Assembly: GCA_019323195.1 (NCBI GenBank)
Contig: JAHWHQ010000047.1
Span: 1 to 13,570 of the forward strand
Direction: 5' to 3'
DNA: 13,570 nucleotides
Source of the DNA: Candidatus Woesearchaeota archaeon
Lineage (GTDB): Archaea; Nanobdellota; Nanobdellia; Woesearchaeales; JACPBV01
In this document: positions 6,904-13,570 of the stretch, one piece after another
Layout of the letters: each line of letters opens with the position of its first letter
How positions within the stretch are numbered: the first letter of the stretch is position 1
The notes under the pieces: generated by a model
Database searches by the model: none
What the model saw: only the letters and a program-made list of their open reading frames with translations
Told to the model about the DNA's origin: nothing
Position numbers and translations under genes: made by a program

Positions 6904-8638
6904 AAAGCAATACCTGCATATATTAATAATCATCCTTATTTGCACCATAATATACTCTAATACGTTCCTAAACGGATTTGTGTTTGACGACCAGTTTTTT
7001 ATAGTGGATAACTTCAAGATAAGGTCTCTCAAGAATATCCCTTCTTATTTTTCAGAACCCAGCGTTGGCAACCTGTACAGGCCGTTAAGAAGCGTTCTTT
7101 ATTCAGTTACATTCTTTTTCTGGAAATTTAATGCAGCAGGGTATCATTTAAATGCTATTATGCTACATGCAATAATAAGCATACTAGTTTATCTCATAAT
7201 CCTGGAGATTGCTCCAGATAAATCATTTTCTCTTATTGCCTCCCTGCTTTTTGCAGCACACCCGATACATACAGCAAGGGTTGCAAATATGACTGCAGGG
7301 TTTGATTTATTGGGGATATTATTCTTATTCTGGGCGTTTTATAGTTATATCCTATTCAGAAAACACGGCTCAAGGAGGGCTTTTGCCTTTTCAGCCATAC
7401 TTTTTATCCTCGGGCTTTTTTCGTCTGAAGAGGCTGTTGTTTTTCCAATCCTTGCTTTGCTTTATGATCTCTGCTTTGATATTAAAGGCTTTAAGATTAA
7501 AACAAGAATCAAATATTTTGGGATATATATAGCAGCCTTGTTGTCTTACCTTATAATCAGATTTTCTGTCCTGAGGCAGATTGGAAGGGCAGAGGTATAT
7601 TTTTTAGGAAACCTGCAGACAAGGATACTTTCAACCATGATAATCTTTCTGAGGTATGCCTATACCCTTATCTTTCCACTAAGGCTTACTGTTGATTATT
7701 ATGTCAAGGTATATGAATCAGCCTTTTCATTGAAGATAGCGCTTGCAATACTTGCTTATCTGCTGGTTATTTTCTTCTGGATAAAGTCGTATAGAAACCA
7801 GAAGGTTGCTTTTTTTTCAGTCGGATGGTTTTTTACAGCATTGCTGCCTTTTTCTAATATATTCCCTGTACATTCATTCATGGCTGACAGATACCTGTAT
7901 GCAGCCTCTTTTGGTTTTATACTACTATCAACATTCCTACTTGCTAAAATACCTAACCTGAATTATTTTAATAAGGATTTTAATAAGGGCATATCAAGAG
8001 GAATCTATACAATTCTTATAGTTTTTCTGATTATATCTTACTCTTCAATAACCGTAGCCAGAAACAGGGAATGGAAAGGCGATTATGAATTATTGTCAAA
8101 AGCTGTGGAAAGGCAGCCTGAAAGCTCTGCTGCACACAATGACCTGGGCCAGGTCTACCAGGAAAAAGGAGACTATAATAGGGCATTTAACGAATATAAA
8201 ACAGCAGTGATACTAAATAACAAAAACCATGTTGCATGGCTAAATCTAGGAAGCCTTTATGGGGAAATGGGCAATTATACAGGGGCTGTATATTGCATAA
8301 ATAAGTCACTTTCTATATATGAATCATATAAGGCATACAATAATCTGGGGCTTATCTATGATATTATGGGAGAGCAGGAAAAGGCTGTTATTGAGCTAAA
8401 AAAGGCTATAGAATTTAACCCGTCACTGACTAAAGCCCATATGGACCTGGGGATAGTCTATGCCAAAACAGGGGAATTTGATATGGCTTTTAGAGAGTTA
8501 AATAAGGCGTTAGAGATTAATCCAAACATAGCAGACATACACTATAATCTGGGAATACTATATAAACATTTAGGTGATAAAAGCAAGGCAAAAGAGGAGT
8601 TTATCATAGCAGAGAGGCTTGAAAAGGGCATTATATGA
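6893..8638 (+). CDS. TMTC/PMT-like membrane glycosyltransferase with C-terminal TPRs
   Basis: A 581-aa multispanning protein with about 11-12 hydrophobic helices up to residue 390, then about five TPR units (410-578; NNLGLIYDIMGEQEKAVIEL is one). The N-terminal pattern matches GT-C glycosyltransferases of the TMTC/O-mannosyltransferase kind: first helix 7-25, NGFVFDD with acidic residues at 32-33, YRPLRS at 62-67, HLNAIMLH, LLFAAHPIHT at 118-127, and ADRYLYAASFGF at 331-342. Such enzymes move a sugar from a lipid-phosphate carrier to protein on the outer membrane face, and the TPRs probably hold the acceptor. The ATG at 6893 lies inside the previous gene with AGAGGGGA just before it. Codons are more A+T-rich than in the moxR locus. 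S-layer glycosylation is a reasonable role because the S-layer gene is next, but it is not shown. Confidence 0.83.
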   Translation: MKIKKQYLHILIIILICTIIYSNTFLNGFVFDDQFFIVDNFKIRSLKNIPSYFSEPSVGNLYRPLRSVLYSVTFFFWKFNAAGYHLNAIMLHAIISILVYLIILEIAPDKSFSLIASLLFAAHPIHTARVANMTAGFDLLGILFLFWAFYSYILFRKHGSRRAFAFSAILFILGLFSSEEAVVFPILALLYDLCFDIKGFKIKTRIKYFGIYIAALLSYLIIRFSVLRQIGRAEVYFLGNLQTRILSTMIIFLRYAYTLIFPLRLTVDYYVKVYESAFSLKIALAILAYLLVIFFWIKSYRNQKVAFFSVGWFFTALLPFSNIFPVHSFMADRYLYAASFGFILLSTFLLAKIPNLNYFNKDFNKGISRGIYTILIVFLIISYSSITVARNREWKGDYELLSKAVERQPESSAAHNDLGQVYQEKGDYNRAFNEYKTAVILNNKNHVAWLNLGSLYGEMGNYTGAVYCINKSLSIYESYKAYNNLGLIYDIMGEQEKAVIELKKAIEFNPSLTKAHMDLGIVYAKTGEFDMAFRELNKALEINPNIADIHYNLGILYKHLGDKSKAKEEFIIAERLEKGII

Positions 8639-8663
8639 TAAAAAAAGCCTTATTTATATTCTA

Positions 8664-8677
8664 CAATATATATATTG
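8664..8677. repeat. Perfect 14-bp A+T palindrome
   Basis: CAATATATATATTG is self-complementary and lies 23-36 bp upstream of the S-layer TATA box. It could be a regulator site or an alternative TATA element. A+T-rich palindromes of this length can also arise by chance. Confidence 0.35.
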
Positions 8678-8699
8678 GAGTGGGGTAAAATAGCGTAAC

Positions 8700-8708
8700 A
8701 TTTAAATA
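8700..8708 (+). promoter_or_regulatory. TATA box of the S-layer gene
   Basis: ATTTAAATA follows CGTAAC and is identical to the boxes of the other three ATTTAAATA promoters in the window. Initiation about 25 nt from its centre would fall near 8730, giving a 5' leader of about 77 nt, unlike the leaderless genes nearby. Confidence 0.6.
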
Positions 8709-8729
8709 TGAAACCCGCAGATTTAGCCT

Positions 8730-8763
8730 ATAAAGAAGCCTAAGCTATAGTAGGTTTCTTTAT
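8730..8763 (+). other. 5'-leader hairpin of the S-layer mRNA
   Basis: The arms 8730-8742 and 8751-8763 pair over 13 bp with a single G-U wobble (G8738 with T8755) and an 8-nt loop (agctatag). The predicted transcription start coincides with the base of the stem, so the mRNA would begin with a hairpin. A role in stabilising a very abundant mRNA is the simplest inference. Confidence 0.55.
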
Positions 8764-8782
8764 GTAAAGATAGCCAATAAAA

Positions 8783-8801
8783 AAACACTAAGGAGGTGTT
8801 T
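8783..8801 (+). promoter_or_regulatory. Strong Shine-Dalgarno of the S-layer gene inside a weak stem
   Basis: AAGGAGGTG (8790-8798) matches the 16S rRNA 3' end very well and stands 8 nt before the ATG at 8807, which fixes the start. AAACAC (8783-8788) can pair with GTGTTT (8796-8801), leaving TAAGGAG in the loop. The stem is A+U-rich and probably weak, so the site should stay mostly accessible. Confidence 0.7.
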
Positions 8802-8806
8802 AGGAC

Positions 8807-11335
8807 ATGAAATTGAGGAAGGCAATAAAGAAAATCGTGGTTCTTGGGGCAATCACCCTATTAGGAGCTACGACACTAGTTTCTGCAGCCAGCCTGAGTG
8901 AATACCCTTCACCGTTCGTATCGGACGGGAAGTTCAGCGGTATGCTCGTGGTAGGAGACAAAGCAGCAGCAGACGATGTTATAGGAGTGAGCGACATTGC
9001 AATGAGCCTGCAGTATGCAGCTACAACAGCAGTAGGAAGTGCAACCACAACAACAACTGTCGAAGGGGATGCATGGAAGGTAGGCACTTCAAGCAAGAAG
9101 CTTGAGATGACCAACAGCCAGGCAGCTACTGTCAAAGGAAACGAGACCATAAGGGACATAATGACCTCTATTGATGAAGATGAGTTGTCAGCTTTGGCAG
9201 ACGGCTCAATAACCACTGAGAAAGGCACGGCAGGATACAACCAGTATATCAATTTTGACGAAACAGCAAAAGAAGGTGGTTTTGTAGCATTCCTTGAGAA
9301 TGACGAGGATGTAGCAGCTGATTTTCTATATTTTAAGAGCGGAGTAGAGATTGCAAGATACAGCCTGGAATTCAAGACATCACTGCAAAGCGATGTTGAG
9401 GACAGCACAGGAACAAAGACCACAACAGGAACTTTCCTTGGAGACATGGAAGATGAGACAATATCAATACTTGGAAAGGATTACAGCATAGTAAAGGCAA
9501 GGCGTGTCAATGCAAACGGAAACAGTGTTGAACTGACCTTGATGGGAGGCTCTGTGAAAGACTCATTAAATGAGGGTGAAACAAAAACCTATACCATTAA
9601 CGGGAAAGACTACGAGGTTACTGTAACTGCCATAACAGATACAGGAACAATCTATGCCAAGTTCAACATCAACGGAGAGACAACAAGATCATTGCAGGAT
9701 GGAAGCTCTGCAACATTGTCAGACGGAACAGAAATTGGAATTGCTGACATAATACCAAACGAGGCAGGGGATGTTACTCAAGACTTAGTTGAGTTCTATC
9801 TTGGAGCTGCAAAGGTATATCTAAAAGACACGTTAATAACAAATACAGGCAGCAGCAATGCATTAGAGGTCGGAAGCGAGAAGATCGATGATGCGTATGT
9901 AACGATAACAGGAAGCGATGACAACTCAACATTCAGCATCGACACAATACAAATAAACATAACAGCAGATGAAGACTATTATGTAGCTGCAGGGCATAGT
10001 GTGACAGAATACATGGATGAGCCAGAGGCATTCTTAGGCGCATGGGACATCAAGTATGAAGGCCTGGACCAAAGCATGGAGACAGAAACAGGAAAGATAA
10101 AAACGTCAGGCTCTGACCAGTATGAACTTGAGTTTGTTGACGGTGATGGGAATTCAGTAACAATTCCAATTGCATATACCAGCGCTGCAAGCACTATCAG
10201 CAGGTTTGGAGACAACAATGACGATCTAGTAATGAAAGGGACCACATCAATTGGAAAGAATGATTATGTTGTAGTGACAGACGTCAGCCAGGACAATGGA
10301 AACAGAAGGTCATATGCATTAAGGTATAAGGGAGCAGACAAGGTTGCTAGTGGAGAGACAGCTCTTGTCAAGTTCGACAACCTGGGAACAGGGGACAGGA
10401 TAGAGCAGACATTTACATCCCAATTAGGGGATACACCAGATGCAACCATAAAGCTGGGAGGAGCCAGTTTTGGTGTTATAAATGCGTCTGCTGATACGGC
10501 TGATAACTTCGATGTCTTTGTGGACTTAGATGCTGATGGAACAATAAACGATAGCGATATTATCAGCATTAACACAAATGCAGGGCTGGAGATAAACGTA
10601 TCAAACCGAACTAACCACGTTGTTGTGGTATTTAGTACGCCTAACAGCAACCACTATGACAACATTAAGCCAGGAATTGCTTCATTTAACATAACAGCAG
10701 ACGCCAACAAACAGGTGCAGTTTAGTGAAAGTAGTGGGATTGATGAGATTAGTTGGATTTCACCTTCAGAAGAGACCAATGTGAAGTATGCATATACCAG
10801 CATGGGAACAAGGATGAAGTGGGATAACCCAACAAGCGACCCTGATGAATTGACAATAGAGTACCCAACAGAGCAGAGGCTCCCATTAGTGTACATAACA
10901 GCAGGAGCAACAAAGACAATAAGTTCTTCAGGTGAAGCAGTCGAGTCAGTAACAATAAACAAGATAGAAGTAGGAGCAACCAAATTAGCTAGCGAGATTG
11001 CTGATGTTGCAGCACAGAACCTTATCCTTGTAGGAGGGCCATGTGCTAACTCTGCAGCAGCAGAGGTTAAGGGCAACCCAGCAGATTGCGCATCCGGCTA
11101 TGAAGCAGGAAAAGGCTTGATAGAGATAGTTGATACCGGAGCTGGAAACGTTGCTTTGGTCGTTGCTGGTTACAGCGCAGCAGATACAAGGGCTGCAACA
11201 ACTGTAGTCGCCAATTATGAAGACTATGAGTTAACCGGCGAGGCAATGGAGGTTGTAACTGCTACAAGCACTGTAAAAGAGGTTACTGTAGCAGCTGCTG
11301 AAGAAGCTGAAACAACCACTGAAGGCGAAGAATAA
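8807..11335 (+). CDS. S-layer protein (archaeal Methanococcus/DPANN type)
   Basis: An 842-aa secreted surface-lattice protein. A Sec signal peptide covers about residues 1-28 (basic KLRKAIKK, hydrophobic VVLGAITLLGATTLV, likely cleavage near VSAA). The mature N-terminus begins SLSEYPSPFVSDGKFSG and continues MLVVGDKAAADDVIGVSDIA, the hallmark of this S-layer family. The C-terminal domain has the matching LILVGGPCANS (739-749) and DTRAATTVVANYEDY (793-807). Eight N-x-S/T sequons are present: N112, N373, N384, N559, N581, N597, N600 and N628. An EF-hand-like loop lies at 573-584. Cys746 and Cys761 are the only cysteines. The tail TTTEGEE is acidic, and no C-terminal membrane helix or sorting signal is seen. 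It is a monocistronic gene with its own TATA box, structured leader, strong Shine-Dalgarno and oligo-T terminator, as expected for a very highly expressed protein. Confidence 0.93.
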   Translation: MKLRKAIKKIVVLGAITLLGATTLVSAASLSEYPSPFVSDGKFSGMLVVGDKAAADDVIGVSDIAMSLQYAATTAVGSATTTTTVEGDAWKVGTSSKKLEMTNSQAATVKGNETIRDIMTSIDEDELSALADGSITTEKGTAGYNQYINFDETAKEGGFVAFLENDEDVAADFLYFKSGVEIARYSLEFKTSLQSDVEDSTGTKTTTGTFLGDMEDETISILGKDYSIVKARRVNANGNSVELTLMGGSVKDSLNEGETKTYTINGKDYEVTVTAITDTGTIYAKFNINGETTRSLQDGSSATLSDGTEIGIADIIPNEAGDVTQDLVEFYLGAAKVYLKDTLITNTGSSNALEVGSEKIDDAYVTITGSDDNSTFSIDTIQINITADEDYYVAAGHSVTEYMDEPEAFLGAWDIKYEGLDQSMETETGKIKTSGSDQYELEFVDGDGNSVTIPIAYTSAASTISRFGDNNDDLVMKGTTSIGKNDYVVVTDVSQDNGNRRSYALRYKGADKVASGETALVKFDNLGTGDRIEQTFTSQLGDTPDATIKLGGASFGVINASADTADNFDVFVDLDADGTINDSDIISINTNAGLEINVSNRTNHVVVVFSTPNSNHYDNIKPGIASFNITADANKQVQFSESSGIDEISWISPSEETNVKYAYTSMGTRMKWDNPTSDPDELTIEYPTEQRLPLVYITAGATKTISSSGEAVESVTINKIEVGATKLASEIADVAAQNLILVGGPCANSAAAEVKGNPADCASGYEAGKGLIEIVDTGAGNVALVVAGYSAADTRAATTVVANYEDYELTGEAMEVVTATSTVKEVTVAAAEEAETTTEGEE

Positions 11336-11371
11336 AAAGGCTAAAAACCTTTTTTCTTTTTTTATTTTTTT
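11334..11371 (+). terminator. Hairpin plus triple oligo-T terminator of the S-layer gene
   Basis: AAAAAGG (11334-11340) pairs with CCTTTTT (11348-11354) around a 7-nt loop. Three T runs follow (11350-11355, 11357-11363, 11365-11371) separated by single C and A bases. Archaeal RNA polymerase terminates at such T tracts, and the array begins directly at the stop codon. Confidence 0.75.
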
Positions 11372-11431
11372 AATATTCATTCTGAAAAAGGCTTTTATAA
11401 GAGAATAAATGATTTAGATTTTTCTACCGTA

Positions 11432-12895
11432 TTATTTTCTAACCTCAAGAATTCCTATGCTTTGGTCTTCATATAATACCTCAAAATCCTCCTTGTACCT
11501 GACAATATAATCAAAAAGCTTGATGTCCTGCTTTACCTTTCCTACAACAGCATAATCTGCATTATAATCCTCTTTTATTATATTATAGCCCGGATCTATT
11601 CCCTGAAGTACACCCATGTATCTCTCAAATTTACTGGCATCATAAAGGTAGGAATAAGTAAGGTCAATCCCATGGGTGTATCTCAGGTTTGGTGCATAGA
11701 AGAACAGATAGTTAAATGTATAGCCGTTAATGAAAACTACTGAATTCTCAGGAAGATTATACCTTATCCATTCTGCACCATCCTTATACCAGGGAAGGAA
11801 ATGGTTGTTTTTTATATGCTTATCAAGCCCTATAAGGCCTAAAACAGCTATTATGAGGAGGAATAGGACTGATATTATTGAGATATACCTTAAGGCTGTT
11901 TTTTTATGGGATTTTAAACAGGTTAAGGCCTTATTGGAAGAAAAGGCTGCAAAGAGCACTGTGAAAGGGGCAAAATACTCGTGCATCCTTCTTGTCTTTA
12001 ACATGGCAATAAGGGATATCAAAGAAAGGGCAAGGAAAAAGAGCGACCTCTTATCAAGCTTCATCTTTTTGAAGGTTATATACAGAGATAGGATGAACAG
12101 GGAAAACAGGAGATAATTGAACCTGAAGAACTCCTTAAGATTCCAGGGCTTCCATTCTGTGTTATAAAGATTGCCTATAAGGTTTACCTTAAAAAGCTGG
12201 GTGTATAATAAGCTTATGTTGTTCGGAAAATAAGGGTTAAATATAAGGGCTGCCAGGACGCCTATGGCAGGATAGGCCAGGAGCTTTAGATCAATTTTCC
12301 TGCTTATCAGAGCATCAATGGTGAAATAAACAGCTATAGCAGCCAGCTGGAACACAAAGCCAGGATAGAGCCATACAAATAAAAACGAAGTAACCAGCAA
12401 TGACTTGTACATCCTCTTATCAATGAAGTAGAATGTCAGGAGCAGTGATAATACTGCAAGGGGCATTGCCCTTGGAAGGAGAAACCTGTACATCAGATCT
12501 ACGGAAGATACTGCATATAATGAAGTCCAGAATAAAGGATAATTAATACCGCTCTTTTCAAGGTACCAGTAGAAGAATGTAAAGCATAAAGCGGCAAACA
12601 AGGATGAGGCTATCTTTGCTCCAGGGATAAGGCCAAGGGATGTGAAAGGAATCAACAAGAGCCTGAATAAAAACTGAAGGTCTGCGTAATTTCCTGACAG
12701 GATAGATTCTGTTATGTAAGGGAATTCCTTAATAAACCCCTCATCTTTGATCCTGCCGGCCATATTTATATGAAGCCATCCGTCAAAGCCTATTATTTCA
12801 TTAACCCTGAACTGCATCACTGAAATAATAACCAGGAATAAGATAAAGACAAGGAATAGGCTTTTGTTCCTCTTCAAGAAGTCTTTTAGCGGCAT
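11432..12895 (-). CDS. GT-C-like multispanning membrane protein, probable glycosyltransferase
   Basis: A 487-aa protein with about ten hydrophobic helices up to residue 357, then a soluble C-terminal domain (about 365-487). The first extracytoplasmic loop starts EIIGFDGWLHINMAGRI (33-48), like the acidic loop-1 motif of GT-C enzymes that use polyprenyl-phosphate sugars. TRRMHEYFAPF (301-311) resembles the basic/tyrosine segment of other family members. The tail begins GAEWIRYNLPENSVVFINGY, a phrase common in the outer soluble domain of STT3- and PMT-related proteins. It is transcribed towards the S-layer gene from its own TATA box and appears monocistronic. It is considerably shorter than STT3 oligosaccharyltransferases, and no WWDYG motif is seen, so it is more likely a lipid-linked sugar transferase or an orphan relative than the oligosaccharyltransferase itself. 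Confidence 0.72.
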   Translation of the reverse strand: MPLKDFLKRNKSLFLVFILFLVIISVMQFRVNEIIGFDGWLHINMAGRIKDEGFIKEFPYITESILSGNYADLQFLFRLLLIPFTSLGLIPGAKIASSLFAALCFTFFYWYLEKSGINYPLFWTSLYAVSSVDLMYRFLLPRAMPLAVLSLLLTFYFIDKRMYKSLLVTSFLFVWLYPGFVFQLAAIAVYFTIDALISRKIDLKLLAYPAIGVLAALIFNPYFPNNISLLYTQLFKVNLIGNLYNTEWKPWNLKEFFRFNYLLFSLFILSLYITFKKMKLDKRSLFFLALSLISLIAMLKTRRMHEYFAPFTVLFAAFSSNKALTCLKSHKKTALRYISIISVLFLLIIAVLGLIGLDKHIKNNHFLPWYKDGAEWIRYNLPENSVVFINGYTFNYLFFYAPNLRYTHGIDLTYSYLYDASKFERYMGVLQGIDPGYNIIKEDYNADYAVVGKVKQDIKLFDYIVRYKEDFEVLYEDQSIGILEVRK

Positions 12896-12916
12896 ATTAG
12901 GGGATTATCTGCCGCT

Positions 12917-12925
12917 TATTTAAAT
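12917..12925 (-). promoter_or_regulatory. TATA box of the GT-C-like gene (leaderless)
   Basis: On the minus strand ATTTAAATA is centred about 26 nt from the ATG whose first base is at 12895. No Shine-Dalgarno lies between them, so the mRNA should be leaderless. Confidence 0.58.
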
Positions 12926-13001
12926 TTTTTGAGTTAATGGGGGTTAGCTGAGCAGCACTGAAGTCCACATGATTTTAAAAGAACAAAGAGCAAATGCGGA
13001 A

Positions 13002-13010
13002 TATTTATAA
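13002..13010 (+). promoter_or_regulatory. TATA box of the SxtJ-like/carbamoyltransferase unit (leaderless)
   Basis: TATTTATAA is centred about 28 nt before the ATG at 13034. The spacer has no Shine-Dalgarno, so initiation at or next to the start codon is expected. It is divergent from the promoter of the GT-C-like gene, 77-93 bp away. Confidence 0.58.
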
Positions 13011-13033
13011 AGAATTCCTTAATTTTATCTGTC

Positions 13034-13237
13034 ATGCAGTTTGAAGAGAATAATTCTATCAAAAAAATAGGGGAAGAGACTGGCTTTTTTTTCGGCATGC
13101 TGTTGTTCTGCTCTCTGTTTTATCTTATCCTGAGCATACTCAATAAGATGCCGGATTATGTAAGATATGCCCATGTAGCAACAGGGGTTATTGTCATCTA
13201 CCTCTTAGGCTTAATCATAAAAGTGATCAGAAAATGA
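13034..13237 (+). CDS. Small two-helix membrane protein, probable N-terminal half of a split SxtJ
   Basis: A 67-aa protein with a polar N-terminus (MQFEENNSIKKIGEETG) and two hydrophobic helices at about 17-37 and 45-64, ending KVIRK. Length and pattern fit the first half of SxtJ-family membrane proteins, usually about 120-140 aa and encoded just before a carbamoyltransferase. The TGA stop overlaps the next ATG in ATGA, so the two halves should be translated together by re-initiation. The family match for this half rests on hydrophobic pattern and position only. As a lone gene it could also be an unrelated tiny membrane protein. Confidence 0.6.
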   Translation: MQFEENNSIKKIGEETGFFFGMLLFCSLFYLILSILNKMPDYVRYAHVATGVIVIYLLGLIIKVIRK

Positions 13238-13485
13238 ATTACATGAAACTGTTCTGGAAAGGGTTTTTAAAAGGCTCAAAAAGGTTTGGAAACAGGATTA
13301 CACAGATCATAAATCTTATCCTGCTGTCTATTGTTTATTTTATCGGAGTAGGTATAACTTCAATACTTGCGAAGATATTCAGGAAGCATTTCCTTAAGAT
13401 CAAGCTGGATAAGACAGCTGAATCTTACTGGGAGCCGTTAAACCTTGGAAAAAAACCGATAGAGGAGTATTACAGGCAGTTTTAG
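13234..13485 (+). CDS. SxtJ-family membrane protein, C-terminal half
   Basis: An 83-aa protein with one clear long hydrophobic stretch (about 21-46). The end LDKTAESYWEPLNLGKKPIEEYYRQF closely resembles the usual C-terminus of SxtJ-family proteins (D-K-x-x-x-S-Y-W ... YxRQF). The N-terminus MKLFWKGFLKG corresponds to the middle of that family, so the preceding 67-aa product supplies the missing front. SxtJ proteins accompany SxtI/NodU-type carbamoyltransferases, and the next gene here is one. The biochemical role of SxtJ is not known; a membrane anchor for the carbamoyltransferase is the usual guess. Confidence 0.68.
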   Translation: MNYMKLFWKGFLKGSKRFGNRITQIINLILLSIVYFIGVGITSILAKIFRKHFLKIKLDKTAESYWEPLNLGKKPIEEYYRQF

Positions 13486-13505
13486 AATAATGTTTGAGGA
13501 TAAAA

Positions 13506-13570
13506 ATGAATGTTTTAGGGATATCATGCTTTTACCATGACAGCTCAGCATGCATATTAAAAGACGGAGA
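13506..13570 (+). CDS. NodU/CmcH/SxtI-type carbamoyltransferase, N-terminus (partial)
   Basis: Only 21 codons are inside the window, but the residues GISCFYHDSSACILKDG are the highly conserved start of the NodU/CmcH carbamoyltransferase family, which carries the first strand and the conserved His-Asp of the ASKHA-like domain. Members transfer a carbamoyl group from carbamoyl phosphate to hydroxyls of sugars or natural products through a carbamoyl-adenylate. GAGG at 13495-13498 is a plausible ribosome site for the ATG at 13506. The gene begins 20 bp after the SxtJ-like stop and is in the same transcription unit. The acceptor is unknown; a surface glycan would fit the neighbouring glycosyltransferase-like genes. 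Confidence 0.85.
   Translation, partial: MNVLGISCFYHDSSACILKDG

Noticed and set aside
8641..8690. Possible terminator after the glycosyltransferase gene
   Set aside because: There is no oligo-T run or stable hairpin directly after the stop; only an A+T palindrome is present, so I did not call it.
8807..9447. 215-codon minus-strand open frame opposite the S-layer gene
   Set aside because: It results from the alanine/threonine-rich codon pattern of the S-layer gene, and no promoter or ribosome site supports it.

Overview
The window looks like a chromosome segment of an archaeon, most likely a DPANN-type lineage (Woesearchaeota/Pacearchaeota-like; the phylum is an inference). The support is: an archaeal S-layer protein of the Methanococcus type; TATA boxes of the form ATTTAAATA or TATTTATAA about 20-25 bp before several start codons, which implies leaderless mRNAs; and GGTGAT/GGAGGTG Shine-Dalgarno sites on internal or leadered genes. 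No tRNA, rRNA, CRISPR array or insertion sequence was seen.

Left part (1-4006, + strand) is a MoxR/DUF58/VWA-type locus. It begins with the C-terminal end of a membrane-anchored VWA/glutamine-amidotransferase-like protein. A membrane-anchored coiled-coil protein with three heptad-spaced cysteines follows, then a three-helix membrane protein with an acidic tail. After a 204-bp spacer full of inverted repeats come the MoxR AAA+ ATPase and a DUF58 protein. By analogy with bacterial and archaeal MoxR systems, the ATPase and the VWA-fold proteins probably act together as an envelope chaperone or maturation machine.

Centre (4009-8638): a CorA-type divalent-cation channel gene runs on the minus strand and ends only 2 bp from the DUF58 stop. 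Its 180-bp divergent promoter region carries a cluster of palindromes. On the other side lies a two-gene unit with an 11-bp overlap: a B12-binding-type radical SAM protein fused to C-terminal TPRs, and a multispanning TMTC/PMT-like glycosyltransferase also ending in TPRs.

Right part (8639-12895): a large S-layer protein gene (842 aa, signal peptide, eight N-glycosylation sequons, one EF-hand-like loop, only two cysteines). It has a structured 5' leader and an oligo-T terminator. Facing it on the minus strand is a second GT-C-like membrane protein. The two glycosyltransferase-like genes on either side of the S-layer gene suggest a cell-surface glycosylation neighbourhood.

Right edge (13034-13570, + strand): two very small membrane proteins joined by an ATGA overlap look together like one SxtJ-family protein split in two. 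They are followed by the first 21 codons of a NodU/CmcH/SxtI-type carbamoyltransferase, cut by the window edge.

No single wholly new system can be proven from sequence alone. The best leads are the split SxtJ-carbamoyltransferase module, the radical SAM-TPR/glycosyltransferase-TPR pair beside the S-layer gene, the Cys-heptad coiled-coil protein in the MoxR locus, and the structured intergenic regions at 2030-2170, 4989-5087 and 8730-8763.
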